DNA of 64,000 nucleotides from Neobacillus sp. OS1-2 (GTDB taxonomy: Bacteria > Bacillota > Bacilli > Bacillales > Cytobacillaceae), in NCBI RefSeq assembly GCF_030915505.1, contig NZ_CP133265.1, positions 3,872,001 to 3,936,000 on the forward strand, read 5' to 3'. A program made the position numbers and the translations under genes. The notes beneath the pieces are model-generated. The model saw only the letters and a list, made by a program, of their open reading frames with translations. It was not told the DNA's origin and searched no databases. Below, in pieces: positions 53,485 to 61,681 of this stretch; position 1 is the stretch's first letter, and every line of letters starts with the position of its first letter.

Positions 53485-55004
53485 ATGAAGCTGAAGGATC
53501 TACTTGAAACGAATATCGCGGAATTTGGTGAGTATCCGCTACTCTTTTTCAAAGAAAAGACGTATACGAATGTGGAAACGAAAAAGGTTGCCGATCAATT
53601 TGCCGGCGGTTTGAGAAAGGTGGGGATTTCAAAAGGTGACAGGGTGATGGTCTGTATGCCTAATTGTCCCGAAGTCCTTTTGCCTACCAAGGAATTACGA
53701 GAGCAGGGGCGATTATCGTTCCGGTTATGTTTACTCTTCATCCCAAAGAACTTCATTATATTATCCTCAATTCCGGTGTAAAAGCTATCATCACCACATC
53801 ATATGCCCTACAGAATGTTGAAAAATCACTAGAAGGAATACCTATAAGGCCAGCGATAATTGTTGTAGACCAACCGACAAACGAAAACATCCTTCACTTT
53901 TACGATGTGATGGTTGAAAACGCTGACATCTTGGACGATGGTGTCAACGCTGAAGACACAGCAGTTATCCTGTATACTTCCGGAACGACTGGAAAGCCAA
54001 AAGGGGTTCTATTAACACATAAAAACCTTTTTTCCAATGCCAAAAATTCCGCACAGCATAATGAGACGGAACGGGGGACAACCCTGGGTGTTCTACCGCT
54101 CGCCCATGTTTATGGTCTTACCGTATCCAATATTTGTTTTATCACTGGGAGCGCTATCGTTGTTTTTTCCAGCTTTGATGTAAAAGAGGTTTTTAAGGCA
54201 ATTGAGACCTACCAAGTGAGAACATTTTCGGCTGTACCAGCGATGATCCATGCGATGTTGTCCTATCCCGATGCCAATCATTATGATACCTCAAGCCTTG
54301 AATCGATTGGTTCGGGTTCCGCCCCGCTGCCCGTTGCCTTGCTGCATGCATTTGAACAAAAATTTGCGGCAAAGGTGTTAGAGGGCTACGGATTGTCGGA
54401 AGCAGCACCAGTTGTTACTGCACATACGAAGCGAATCAAGATTAAGCCAGGATCTGTTGGCGTTCCGATTCCTGGGGTGGAAATAAAGATTGTGAATGAC
54501 GAAGGGGAGAAAGTTCCGACAGGTGTGGTGGGCGAACTACTGGTCCGTGGTGAAAATGTGACGCCAGGCTATTATCAGAATCCCGAGGAATCCAGTCGTG
54601 TGTTGAAAGATTCCTGGCTATGTACCGGTGATATGGCCCGAGCTGACGATGAAGGCTATTTATATATTGTCGATCGGAAAAAGGACCTGATTATCCGCGG
54701 TGGATTTAATCTGTATCCACGTGATGTTGAGGAAGTGTTAAATACCCATGAAGGAGTCTTCGAGGCAGCAGTTGTGGGGATTCCGGATGAACGGATGGGG
54801 GAAGAAATGGTTGCTTGTGTTGTAAAGAAACCAGGGGTGGTGGTAATGGAGGAAGAATTAATCCGTTATTGTCAGGAACACTTAGCGAAAAATAAAACAC
54901 CTAGGAGAATTATTTTTCTTGAGGGACTTCCTCGTAATGGTGTAGGAAAAATATTAAAAACACATCTGCGCAAGACGGCAACAGACATTGTCATCAAACG
55001 GTAA
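53485..55004 (+). pseudogene. Acyl-CoA ligase (AMP-forming), second of two, frameshifted
   Basis: A ligase of about 507 residues in two frames. The first part reads to NCPEVL at 53679 and then goes out of frame to a stop at 53781. The rest resumes as FAYQGITRAGAIIVPVMFTL and runs to 55004. One T is missing in the four-T run at 53678-53681. Downstream motifs are intact: YTSGTTGKPKGV, LEGYGLSEAAP, CTGDMARADDEGY, VDRKKDLIIRGGFN and NGVGKILK with the catalytic Lys. AAGGAG lies eight bases before the ATG at 53485. With the T restored it is a normal enzyme that would activate the acid made by the aldehyde dehydrogenase. Confidence 0.86.
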
Positions 55005-55028
55005 TGATAAAAAAGGAGGATCATTTAT

Positions 55029-55922
55029 ATGGAAAAAAGGACCATTTTAACAACGAGTAAACGAGGGTTACTTGAGGATTCCTTCCCATATCGTCTCTAT
55101 CAAAAAGCGAAGCGGCTTGGAACATGGAACCCGGCAGATCTTGATTTCAGTCAGGACCAAAAAGATTGGAAAACACTTAATGCAGAGCAAAAGGAAGATA
55201 TTTTACGGTTAATCTCACAATTTCAAGCCGGTGAGGAAGCAGTTACATTGGATCTTTTGCCATTGATGATGGCGATCGCCAAAGAAGGGCGACTGGAAGA
55301 AGAAATGTTTTTAACCACCTTTTTATTTGAGGAAGCAAAGCACACAGAGTTTTTCCGGCTTGTTTTAAATGCTATTGGCGAGAGAGGGGATTTGTCTCAC
55401 TTTCATACGGAAACCTATCAAAAGATATTCTATGAAATTCTCCCTGCAGCGATGAATCGACTTGTGACAGACCAGTCACCGGAAGCAATCGCTGAAGCAT
55501 CTGTGGTTTACAACATGTTCGTTGAAGGTGTTTTGGCAGAAACTGGGTATTTTTCCTTCTATGCGGCACTGGAAACGGCTGGAATAATGCCGGCCCTTCT
55601 TGAAGGGGTCGGTCATTTAAAAAAGGATGAGTCAAGACATATTGGCTATGGCACCTTCCTTCTACAACGATTGATTTGTGAACACCCACATCTTTTTGAT
55701 TTTGTTGCTGAGAAAATGGCAGAGCTAACCCCATTAGCCATCAGGCTGAACCAAGAAGGAATAGCGGGAAGGGAGGTTAGTTCATTCGGAGGAGATCCAG
55801 ATGATATCATGAACTTTACCCTAAAACAACTCTCTGTCCGAATGGAAATTTTAGCGCGGGCCAAGGGCAAAAAAATCGAAGAGATTTATAGATACACAGA
55901 TAGCGAGTTAGGAGTTCTATAA
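55029..55922 (+). CDS. R2-like ligand-binding oxidase (R2lox, Mn/Fe type)
   Basis: A 297-residue four-helix-bundle ferritin-like protein. Predicted metal ligands are Glu69, Glu102, His105, Glu166, Glu201 and His204, in GEEAVT, FEEAKHTEF, NMFVEGV and KKDESRHIGY. Val72 and Tyr161 correspond to the Val-Tyr pair that forms the ether cross-link in characterised R2lox proteins (Val72/Tyr162 in the Geobacillus enzyme, one residue offset). The family builds a Mn/Fe cofactor, binds a long-chain fatty acid and has no agreed physiological reaction. It lies between a ligase and an aldehyde dehydrogenase, 24 bases after the ligase, with AAAGGAGG before its ATG. Confidence 0.9.
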   Translation: MEKRTILTTSKRGLLEDSFPYRLYQKAKRLGTWNPADLDFSQDQKDWKTLNAEQKEDILRLISQFQAGEEAVTLDLLPLMMAIAKEGRLEEEMFLTTFLFEEAKHTEFFRLVLNAIGERGDLSHFHTETYQKIFYEILPAAMNRLVTDQSPEAIAEASVVYNMFVEGVLAETGYFSFYAALETAGIMPALLEGVGHLKKDESRHIGYGTFLLQRLICEHPHLFDFVAEKMAELTPLAIRLNQEGIAGREVSSFGGDPDDIMNFTLKQLSVRMEILARAKGKKIEEIYRYTDSELGVL

Positions 55923-55934
55923 CGAGGTCTATGG

Positions 55935-56093
55935 AAAAAAATTAATTATGCCCAAAGGCGGAAAAGTGAAGGCCGATCGGTCACAAAAAAAATTAATTAT
56001 GCCCAAAAGTGGAAAAGTCGAGGCTGATTGGTCACAAAAAAAATTAATTATGCCCAAAAATGCAAAAGAAAAGGCGAGTCGGTCACAAAAAAA
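55935..56093. repeat. Three tandem copies of a 51-bp repeat
   Basis: The phrase AAAAAATTAATTATGCCCAAA recurs with 51-base spacing (ATTAATTATGCCC begins at 55941, 55992 and 56043), each copy ending in CGGTCAC or TGGTCAC. Copies differ at scattered bases. All reading frames through the first two copies are closed, so the array is non-coding although the period is a multiple of three. It fills the gap between R2lox and the aldehyde dehydrogenase. Confidence 0.85.
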
Positions 56094-56120
56094 GTAATTG
56101 CGTCAGTAGAGGAGGATTCA

Positions 56121-57647
56121 ATGATGACAGTTAAGGTAGATGTGCAAACATTTCCCCACTTTATCAATGGAAAGTGGGAGCCTGCAAGCAGTCAGGAAAC
56201 ATTTGAAGTGTATAACCCTGCAAATGGTGAGCTAGTGGCAAAAGTTTCGAAGGGAACCCAGGCTGATGTCGACCGTGCTGTAAAAGCAGCTCGCGCGGCG
56301 TTTGATCAAGGTGACTGGAAAAATATGAAGCCGAAGGAGCGGGCAAAGGTTTTATATGCCATCTCCTATAAAATAGCCGAGCATGCTGAGGAACTAGCAT
56401 ACTTGGAGGCAATCAGTTCCGGCGGTACGGTACGCAGGATTGGCAACAGCGATATTTTACAAATGGTTGATTTGTTCCAGACTTTAGCAAACTTTACAGT
56501 AGAATATCCATTTTCAGAAACGCTTCCAGTACCACCATTTCCGGGCCCTGCGCATAATTTCATCTGGAGGGAGCCAATTGGCGTTTGTGCTGCGATTACA
56601 CCTTGGAATTTACCGATGGTCATCGCAACTTGGAAGATTGCACCGGCACTGGCCATGGGGAACACCATCGTCATCAAGCCTGCCAGCTATACACCGCTTT
56701 CCACTTTGAAACTAGCAGAAATTATTTCTTCCGTAGTGCCTCCAGGAGTCATCAATGTGGTGGCTGGTCCTGGTGCTGAAGTAGGCGAAGCATTAGTAAA
56801 CCACCCGCAGGTTGACAAGGTTGCATTCACCGGTTCAACAGAAGTCGGCAGAAAAATAATGGGACTTGCCGCAGGCACCATAAAAAATACGACGTTAGAA
56901 CTTGGCGGCAAATCGCCCAATATCATTTTAGAAGATGCTGACTTAAACATTGCCCTGCCTGGAAGCCTATTCGGGGTATTCCTCCATTCCGGCCAATTAT
57001 GTGAATCCGGCACGAGGCTTTTTGTTCCGGATAAGCTTTACGATCAAGTGGTGGCGGGACTAGTGGCCCTAGCCTCCAAACTAAAACTGGGGAATCCGCT
57101 TGATCCAGCAACAGATGTTGGACCTGTTATTTCTAAAAAGCAAAAAGAAACTATCCTTTCATATATTGAAGCAGGCAAACAGGAGGGGGCAACACTTGTC
57201 TGTGGTGGTAAGGAAGGAAAGGTTCCAGGCTGCGAGGAAGGTCATTTTATCGAGCCCACTATTTTCACAAACGTCACGAATGAGATGAAAATTGCCCAAG
57301 AGGAAATTTTCGGGCCAGTCTTGTGTGTGATTCGATATTCAGAAGTAGAGGAAGCCATTCAGATGGCCAATGATACAATATATGGTTTAGCTGCAGGCGT
57401 CTGGACTAAAGATGTAAATAAAGCGTATGAGGTTGCACGGAAGCTTCAAGCGGGTGTGGTTTGGATCAATGATTGGCATATGCTTCGCAGTGATGCACCG
57501 TTTGGCGGCTATAAGCAAAGCGGCATCGGTCGTGAAATGGGGCAGCATTCTCTTGATGCTTATACACTGGTTAAACATGTACACACGTCGATGTCACCTG
57601 AGCTTGAAAGACGTAATTGGTACGGAATTCTGTTTGGTCAAAACTAA
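56121..57647 (+). CDS. Aldehyde dehydrogenase (NAD(P)+-dependent)
   Basis: A 508-residue member of the aldehyde dehydrogenase superfamily. TPWNLPMVIATWKIAPALAMGNT (start of it near 160) binds NAD, the catalytic Glu is in LELGGKSPN (about 262-270) and the nucleophile Cys is in HSGQLCESGTRLFV (about 295-308). EEIFGPVL and the ending FGGYKQSGIGREMG are typical. It would oxidise the aldehyde made by the next gene's enzyme. GAGGAGG lies before the ATG at 56121; the open frame upstream (to 56028) is inside the tandem repeat and unlikely to be translated. Confidence 0.9.
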   Translation: MMTVKVDVQTFPHFINGKWEPASSQETFEVYNPANGELVAKVSKGTQADVDRAVKAARAAFDQGDWKNMKPKERAKVLYAISYKIAEHAEELAYLEAISSGGTVRRIGNSDILQMVDLFQTLANFTVEYPFSETLPVPPFPGPAHNFIWREPIGVCAAITPWNLPMVIATWKIAPALAMGNTIVIKPASYTPLSTLKLAEIISSVVPPGVINVVAGPGAEVGEALVNHPQVDKVAFTGSTEVGRKIMGLAAGTIKNTTLELGGKSPNIILEDADLNIALPGSLFGVFLHSGQLCESGTRLFVPDKLYDQVVAGLVALASKLKLGNPLDPATDVGPVISKKQKETILSYIEAGKQEGATLVCGGKEGKVPGCEEGHFIEPTIFTNVTNEMKIAQEEIFGPVLCVIRYSEVEEAIQMANDTIYGLAAGVWTKDVNKAYEVARKLQAGVVWINDWHMLRSDAPFGGYKQSGIGREMGQHSLDAYTLVKHVHTSMSPELERRNWYGILFGQN

Positions 57648-57666
57648 TAACGAGGTGAAGATACGA

Positions 57667-58875
57667 ATGAAAACAACCTTATCACAGTTTATGTTGCGTA
57701 CGGGTATTTATAGCGGTTCAAATGCACGGGCAATGGTTCCAAGTTTATTCGCCGGTCTTGGTGCAAAACGGGTGCTCTTACTTAGTGACCGCGGTTTAGA
57801 AAAAGCGGGTGTAGTTGATAAAGTCGCCTCCATTTTTGAACTGACGGGTAATGGCTCAGGCCCTCAATTAGTTGGAACCTATCTCGACATTGCCCAAGAC
57901 GCAGAAAGCCGATGTATTAATGATGCCGTTCGCTACGCCAAGGAGGTAGGAGCAGACGCCCTGTTAGCAGTTGGCGGCGGCAGTGTTCTTGATACCGTAA
58001 AAGGGGTAAAATATGCCCTCCACAAAGGCTTATCAGATATTAAAGAGGCGATTCCGGGCGGACTATTATACGAACAGTTCCCAAAAGCAAACTATATGCC
58101 GATCCCGCATATTGCGATTCCAACAACTGCAGGAACAGGTTCAGAGGTTTCCCCGATTTGCGTTGTTTTTAATGAAGAAATTCAAATGAAGACAAATATC
58201 ATCAATCCATTTATTAGCGCGGATATGGCCATTTTGGATCCCGATTTAACAGTCGGACTGCCGCCGCTGATTACAGCATTTACTGGATTTGATGCGTTAA
58301 CCCATGCGATTGAAGCACTTGCCTCGCCAACGGCCACAGGTCTGACGGATGCATATGCCCTCCATGCCATCCGTTTGATTGAGAAAAATCTGCCTGTGGC
58401 AGTGGAGGATGGTGGGAATCTTGATGCCCGGATGGATTTGCTCCAAGCAAGTCTCATGGGGATTACCGCCTTTAGTTTCGCCTTAAACGCGATTCCGGTT
58501 CACAATTTGGCTCATGCTTATGGTGCCTTGTTCCGCATCCCACACGGCTTGGCCAATGCCGTCTTTTTACCTGTGGTGATGGAAATGGTTCCACAGTTAT
58601 ATTTACCGAAAGTGATTGAATTAGCGCAAGCGTTAGATGTGGAGGTGAAGGATGAGACACCGGATGGTGGTTTGATAAAAATTGTGGAAAAGATTCGTTT
58701 ACTCCAGCATAAGGTGGGACTGCCGTCAGATTTTAAAGAGTTTACTATTAGCGAAGAAGATCTGGCATTGACAATTCCAGCTGTTATGAAGGATCCTGCT
58801 GCTTTAAGCTTTCCAATGCCAAAAGAATTGATTGCCGCGATTGGTCAGAAGGTAGTACCGCTGACAGTAAAATAG
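57667..58875 (+). CDS. Iron-type (group III) alcohol dehydrogenase
   Basis: A 402-residue protein. The NAD-binding part has GGGSVLDTVKGVKYAL (about 102-117) and TTAGTGSEVS (about 157-166). The metal site has Asp and His in GFDALTHAIEAL, with further His in HNLAHAYGALFRIPHGLANAV (about 279-299). It interconverts alcohol and aldehyde. ACGAGGTGAAG lies before the ATG at 57667; the frame is open into the aldehyde dehydrogenase gene but that part is a shadow. It is the last gene of the cluster, 19 bases after its partner. Confidence 0.9.
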   Translation: MKTTLSQFMLRTGIYSGSNARAMVPSLFAGLGAKRVLLLSDRGLEKAGVVDKVASIFELTGNGSGPQLVGTYLDIAQDAESRCINDAVRYAKEVGADALLAVGGGSVLDTVKGVKYALHKGLSDIKEAIPGGLLYEQFPKANYMPIPHIAIPTTAGTGSEVSPICVVFNEEIQMKTNIINPFISADMAILDPDLTVGLPPLITAFTGFDALTHAIEALASPTATGLTDAYALHAIRLIEKNLPVAVEDGGNLDARMDLLQASLMGITAFSFALNAIPVHNLAHAYGALFRIPHGLANAVFLPVVMEMVPQLYLPKVIELAQALDVEVKDETPDGGLIKIVEKIRLLQHKVGLPSDFKEFTISEEDLALTIPAVMKDPAALSFPMPKELIAAIGQKVVPLTVK

Positions 58876-58880
58876 AAAAA

Positions 58881-58919
58881 GAAGGCCCGACAAGAATATG
58901 AAATACTTGTCGGGTCTTC
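58881..58919. terminator. Bidirectional terminator between alcohol dehydrogenase and motB
   Basis: CCCGACAAG and CTTGTCGGG form a perfect stem around an 11-base loop, extended by GAAG and CTTC. It lies between two converging genes. Confidence 0.82.
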
Positions 58920-58921
58920 CT

Positions 58922-59677
58922 TTAGATGTTTCGTAAAATAACAATATTTACTCTTCGGTTTGCTTGTTTATGTTCTGCGCTATCATTCGGATAAAGGGGC
59001 TTATATTCACCGTATCCGATAAATTGCAGCCGTTCTCTTGCAATATTTTTTCCTTCAAAATAATGAAGAACACTTACCGCTCTTGATGAAGAGAGTTCCC
59101 AATTAGAAGGATATCTTGAACTCCGAATCGGAACATTATCGGTATGTCCCTCAATACTGACTGGATTTGGAACCGTATTGATTAAGCCTATAATGGCATC
59201 TAAGGTATGATAGGAGCTTTCCTTAAGATCTGCTCTTCCCGGATCAAATAGGATGACTTCCTTAAAGGTTATTTCAACCCCGCGCTTCGTCTCTTGCAGT
59301 GAAACATCAGCTTGGAGCTGATTATCAGCAATATATTTTTCAATTCGACTCTTCAAATCTAAAAGCTCTTGATCTTCTTTAGGTTCCACTGCAGCCGCTG
59401 GTGCCTGCTGTTGTTCCTTGGCGGCTTGATCTGATTTTGCCACATCAGATGGTTTTACCGATAATCCTGTATTGGTACTCTCAATTTTCGTCCCTGTTAG
59501 TTCAGACTTAAAGGATTCCATGATAGACATGAATTTTTGTTTATCCACAACACTTGAGGCAAACAAAACAATAAATAGGGCTAATAATAACGTCAAAATA
59601 TCTGCGTAGGGAATTAGCCATGATTCATCAATATGCTCTTCATGCTCTTCTTCTAAACGCCTACGCCGATTTTTCAT
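58922..59677 (-). CDS. motB: Flagellar motor stator protein MotB
   Basis: A 251-residue stator subunit. The basic N-terminus is followed by HIDESWLIPYADILTLLLAL, in which Asp26 is the ion-binding residue in the single membrane helix. A Pro/Ala/Gln-rich linker (about 70-95) leads to the OmpA-like peptidoglycan-binding domain with SIEGHTDNVPI (about 178-188) and SSSRAVSVLHYF. It anchors the stator to the wall. It overlaps motA by 17 bases. Proton versus sodium (MotS-like) coupling cannot be settled here. Confidence 0.92.
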   Translation of the reverse strand: MKNRRRRLEEEHEEHIDESWLIPYADILTLLLALFIVLFASSVVDKQKFMSIMESFKSELTGTKIESTNTGLSVKPSDVAKSDQAAKEQQQAPAAAVEPKEDQELLDLKSRIEKYIADNQLQADVSLQETKRGVEITFKEVILFDPGRADLKESSYHTLDAIIGLINTVPNPVSIEGHTDNVPIRSSRYPSNWELSSSRAVSVLHYFEGKNIARERLQFIGYGEYKPLYPNDSAEHKQANRRVNIVILRNI

Positions 59678-60458
59678 AGGATTTTTCCTCTGCCGAATTA
59701 CCTAATTTTTTCCGGTCCTTTGGTGCAAGGTGTGCGGATAATTTCTTTTCGATTGCACTAGGTGAAAGTCCTCGAGAGATTGCAAGTAAACCCTCTAAGA
59801 TAAGCATTTTAAGGTCTTGTTCTTGCTTCGAAATGCGTTTTAATTTATTTGCAAGCGGATGCCATAGTACATAGCCGGTAAAAATCCCAAGCAATGTTGC
59901 AATAAATGCAGCCGAAATCGAATGTCCTAGTTTTTCAACATCATTTAAATTCCCTAACGAGGCAATCAGACCGACAACAGCGCCTAGAACCCCTAGGGTC
60001 GGAGCGTAGGTGCCTGCTTGTGTGAAAATAAGCGCCCCTGTTTTGTGGCGCTTTTCAATGGCTCCAAGTTCATCGAATAAAACTTCTTCAATGAATTCAG
60101 TATCATAGCCATCGATAATTAGTTCAAGTCCTTTTTTAAAGAAAGGATCCTTTGTATTGGCTGCCGTTTCTTCAAGTGCCAGAATTCCCTCCCTTTTTGC
60201 AATTCCTGCACATTCCACAAATGTAGAAATTTGCTCTGCCTTTGAAGGTTGTTTTGGCTCAAAAAATGCGATCTTAAAAAGACTTCCGACCTTTTTCAAT
60301 TCACTAAAAGGAAAGGCAATCATGACGGCAGCGATGGTTCCACCAAAAATAATTAATAATGCCGCAGGGTTGTTTAAGGCTGAAAGGGAGGCTCCTTTTA
60401 AGACCATTCCTACACCTATGGCGACTAATGCTAACAAAATCCCAAAAATACTGGACAT
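59661..60458 (-). CDS. motA: Flagellar motor stator protein MotA
   Basis: A 265-residue four-helix stator subunit. The start SIFGILLALVAIGVGMVLKG, the cytoplasmic loop with REGILALEE and EKRHKTGALIFTQAGTYAPTLGVLGAVVGLIASL (key part near residues 140-172) and LGIFTGYVLWHPLANKLKR are MotA features, including the charged residues that touch FliG. I prefer the ATG at 60458, six bases behind GAAGGAG, over an in-frame TTG at 60473. It leads a two-gene operon with motB and is divergent from cheR. Confidence 0.93.
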   Translation of the reverse strand: MSSIFGILLALVAIGVGMVLKGASLSALNNPAALLIIFGGTIAAVMIAFPFSELKKVGSLFKIAFFEPKQPSKAEQISTFVECAGIAKREGILALEETAANTKDPFFKKGLELIIDGYDTEFIEEVLFDELGAIEKRHKTGALIFTQAGTYAPTLGVLGAVVGLIASLGNLNDVEKLGHSISAAFIATLLGIFTGYVLWHPLANKLKRISKQEQDLKMLILEGLLAISRGLSPSAIEKKLSAHLAPKDRKKLGNSAEEKSYEKSA

Positions 60459-60698
60459 CTTCTTCTCCTTCAAATCGAAAATAGTATATTGTCATTTTAC
60501 GTCAAACAACATCATTCGACAATAAACATTTTTATAAGTCCATAGTTTGAATGGAATGATAAAAATAAAAAAATTGAATAAATTCGATGTAAAGTAGTTT
60601 GCAATAAAGTATAATAAAAAACACAAAGAATGCTCTATTAAGGGATGTAACAGGAATTTTGATACAGTAATCATTCCATGATGGGATTAAAATTTATA

Positions 60699-60726
60699 TT
60701 TGACTCAAATCAAAAAATTCTATAAT
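60699..60726 (+). promoter_or_regulatory. Possible sigma-A-type promoter before cheR
   Basis: TTTGAC and TATAAT are separated by 16 bases in the 383-base gap between motA and cheR. I could not find a convincing sigma-D site (TAAA with GCCGATAT) in this gap. Confidence 0.5.
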
Positions 60727-60771
60727 TTTATAGTATTGGAATAAAATTACGTGAATAACTATTTTTTGTAA

Positions 60772-60826
60772 ATCGAACAAAGTTTTGTTCGATACTAACA
60801 GCTTTTTTGCTTGAAGCAAAAAGGCA
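60772..60826 (+). promoter_or_regulatory. Operator-like palindrome and hairpin in the cheR leader
   Basis: ATCGAACAAA-GT-TTTGTTCGAT (60772-60793) is an almost perfect 22-bp palindrome. Directly behind it TTTTTTGCTT and AAGCAAAAA form a short hairpin that ends 16 bases before the cheR start. Either could control the cheR-cheB unit. Confidence 0.55.
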
Positions 60827-60841
60827 GCATAGGGTGATAAC

Positions 60842-61681
60842 ATGGTAGATACTGGGCTAGTGAAATTAAGTCAAATGATATATGATTATTGTGGTTTGCA
60901 TTACAAAGATCGACTTCCATCTTTAAGAGATAAAATTTCCAAAAGAGTAGTAGAACTGGGACTTTCGTATAGGGATTATTGTAATTATCTGCAAAGGACA
61001 CCATCTGAATGGGAGATCCTTGTTGAATTATTAACAATAAATGAAACCTACTTTTATCGTGAAGAAAGCCAATTAAATGAATGTTGTTCAATCATACTGC
61101 CGATGATGAAAAGGAAATTGAGAGATCGTCCATTAAGGATTTGGAGTGCCGCTTGTTCCACCGGCGAAGAGCCATATACGCTTGCTATGTTGATTCAGGA
61201 AACAGGCTTGTTCCCTATGGGGACAGTTGAAATTATTGGATCAGATATTAACAAAAAGGTCATTAAAAAAGCAGATCAGGGTTGGTATCATAAAAACTCG
61301 TTTGCATTTCGAAGAATGCCGGAACATCTCCTTGAAAAGTATTTCAATGTTGAAAATGGAGGCTATCAAATTAATGCATCCATAAAAAGAATGGTTAAAT
61401 TCCAAGAATTAAATCTTCTTAATGAAAATGATTTACCTCAAATTGGTGAAGTAGATATCATTTTTTGTAGAAATGTTTTGATTTATTTTGATCAAGATAC
61501 AATCAAACGCGTAATTCGAAATTTACATCAAAATTTAAAACCTAATGGGTATTTGTTTCTTGGTCATGCTGAATCAATTACCGAAATGTCATTAGGGTTT
61601 CAAAAAGTAGACTCATCTAAGACTTTTTATTATCGAAAGGAACCTAATCAAAATGAAACGCTACGGTATATTAGTGGTTGA
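60842..61681 (+). CDS. cheR: Chemotaxis protein methyltransferase CheR
   Basis: A 279-residue S-adenosylmethionine-dependent enzyme that methylates Glu residues of chemoreceptors. The helical N-terminal domain (about 1-70) ends with LLTINETYFYREE, a CheR hallmark. The Rossmann part has RIWSAACSTGEEPYTLAML (about 99-117), GSDINKKVIKKA and IIFCRNVLIYFDQ (about 213-225). AGGGTGAT lies before the ATG. The cheB start lies inside its last 10 codons, so the methylation-demethylation pair is co-translated. Confidence 0.93.
   Translation: MVDTGLVKLSQMIYDYCGLHYKDRLPSLRDKISKRVVELGLSYRDYCNYLQRTPSEWEILVELLTINETYFYREESQLNECCSIILPMMKRKLRDRPLRIWSAACSTGEEPYTLAMLIQETGLFPMGTVEIIGSDINKKVIKKADQGWYHKNSFAFRRMPEHLLEKYFNVENGGYQINASIKRMVKFQELNLLNENDLPQIGEVDIIFCRNVLIYFDQDTIKRVIRNLHQNLKPNGYLFLGHAESITEMSLGFQKVDSSKTFYYRKEPNQNETLRYISG

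Noticed and set aside
55935..56093. CRISPR array
   Set aside because: The copies are contiguous 51-bp units that vary inside; there are no constant repeats with unique spacers and no cas genes.
56028..56120. N-terminal extension of the aldehyde dehydrogenase
   Set aside because: It is translated tandem repeat; the ATG at 56121 has the ribosome site and the family start.
57427..57666. N-terminal extension of the alcohol dehydrogenase
   Set aside because: It lies in another frame of the aldehyde dehydrogenase gene and does not look like the family.
60480..60600. Sigma-D promoter for motA or cheR
   Set aside because: TAAA-like words are present but no GCCGATAT-like -10 at the right spacing.
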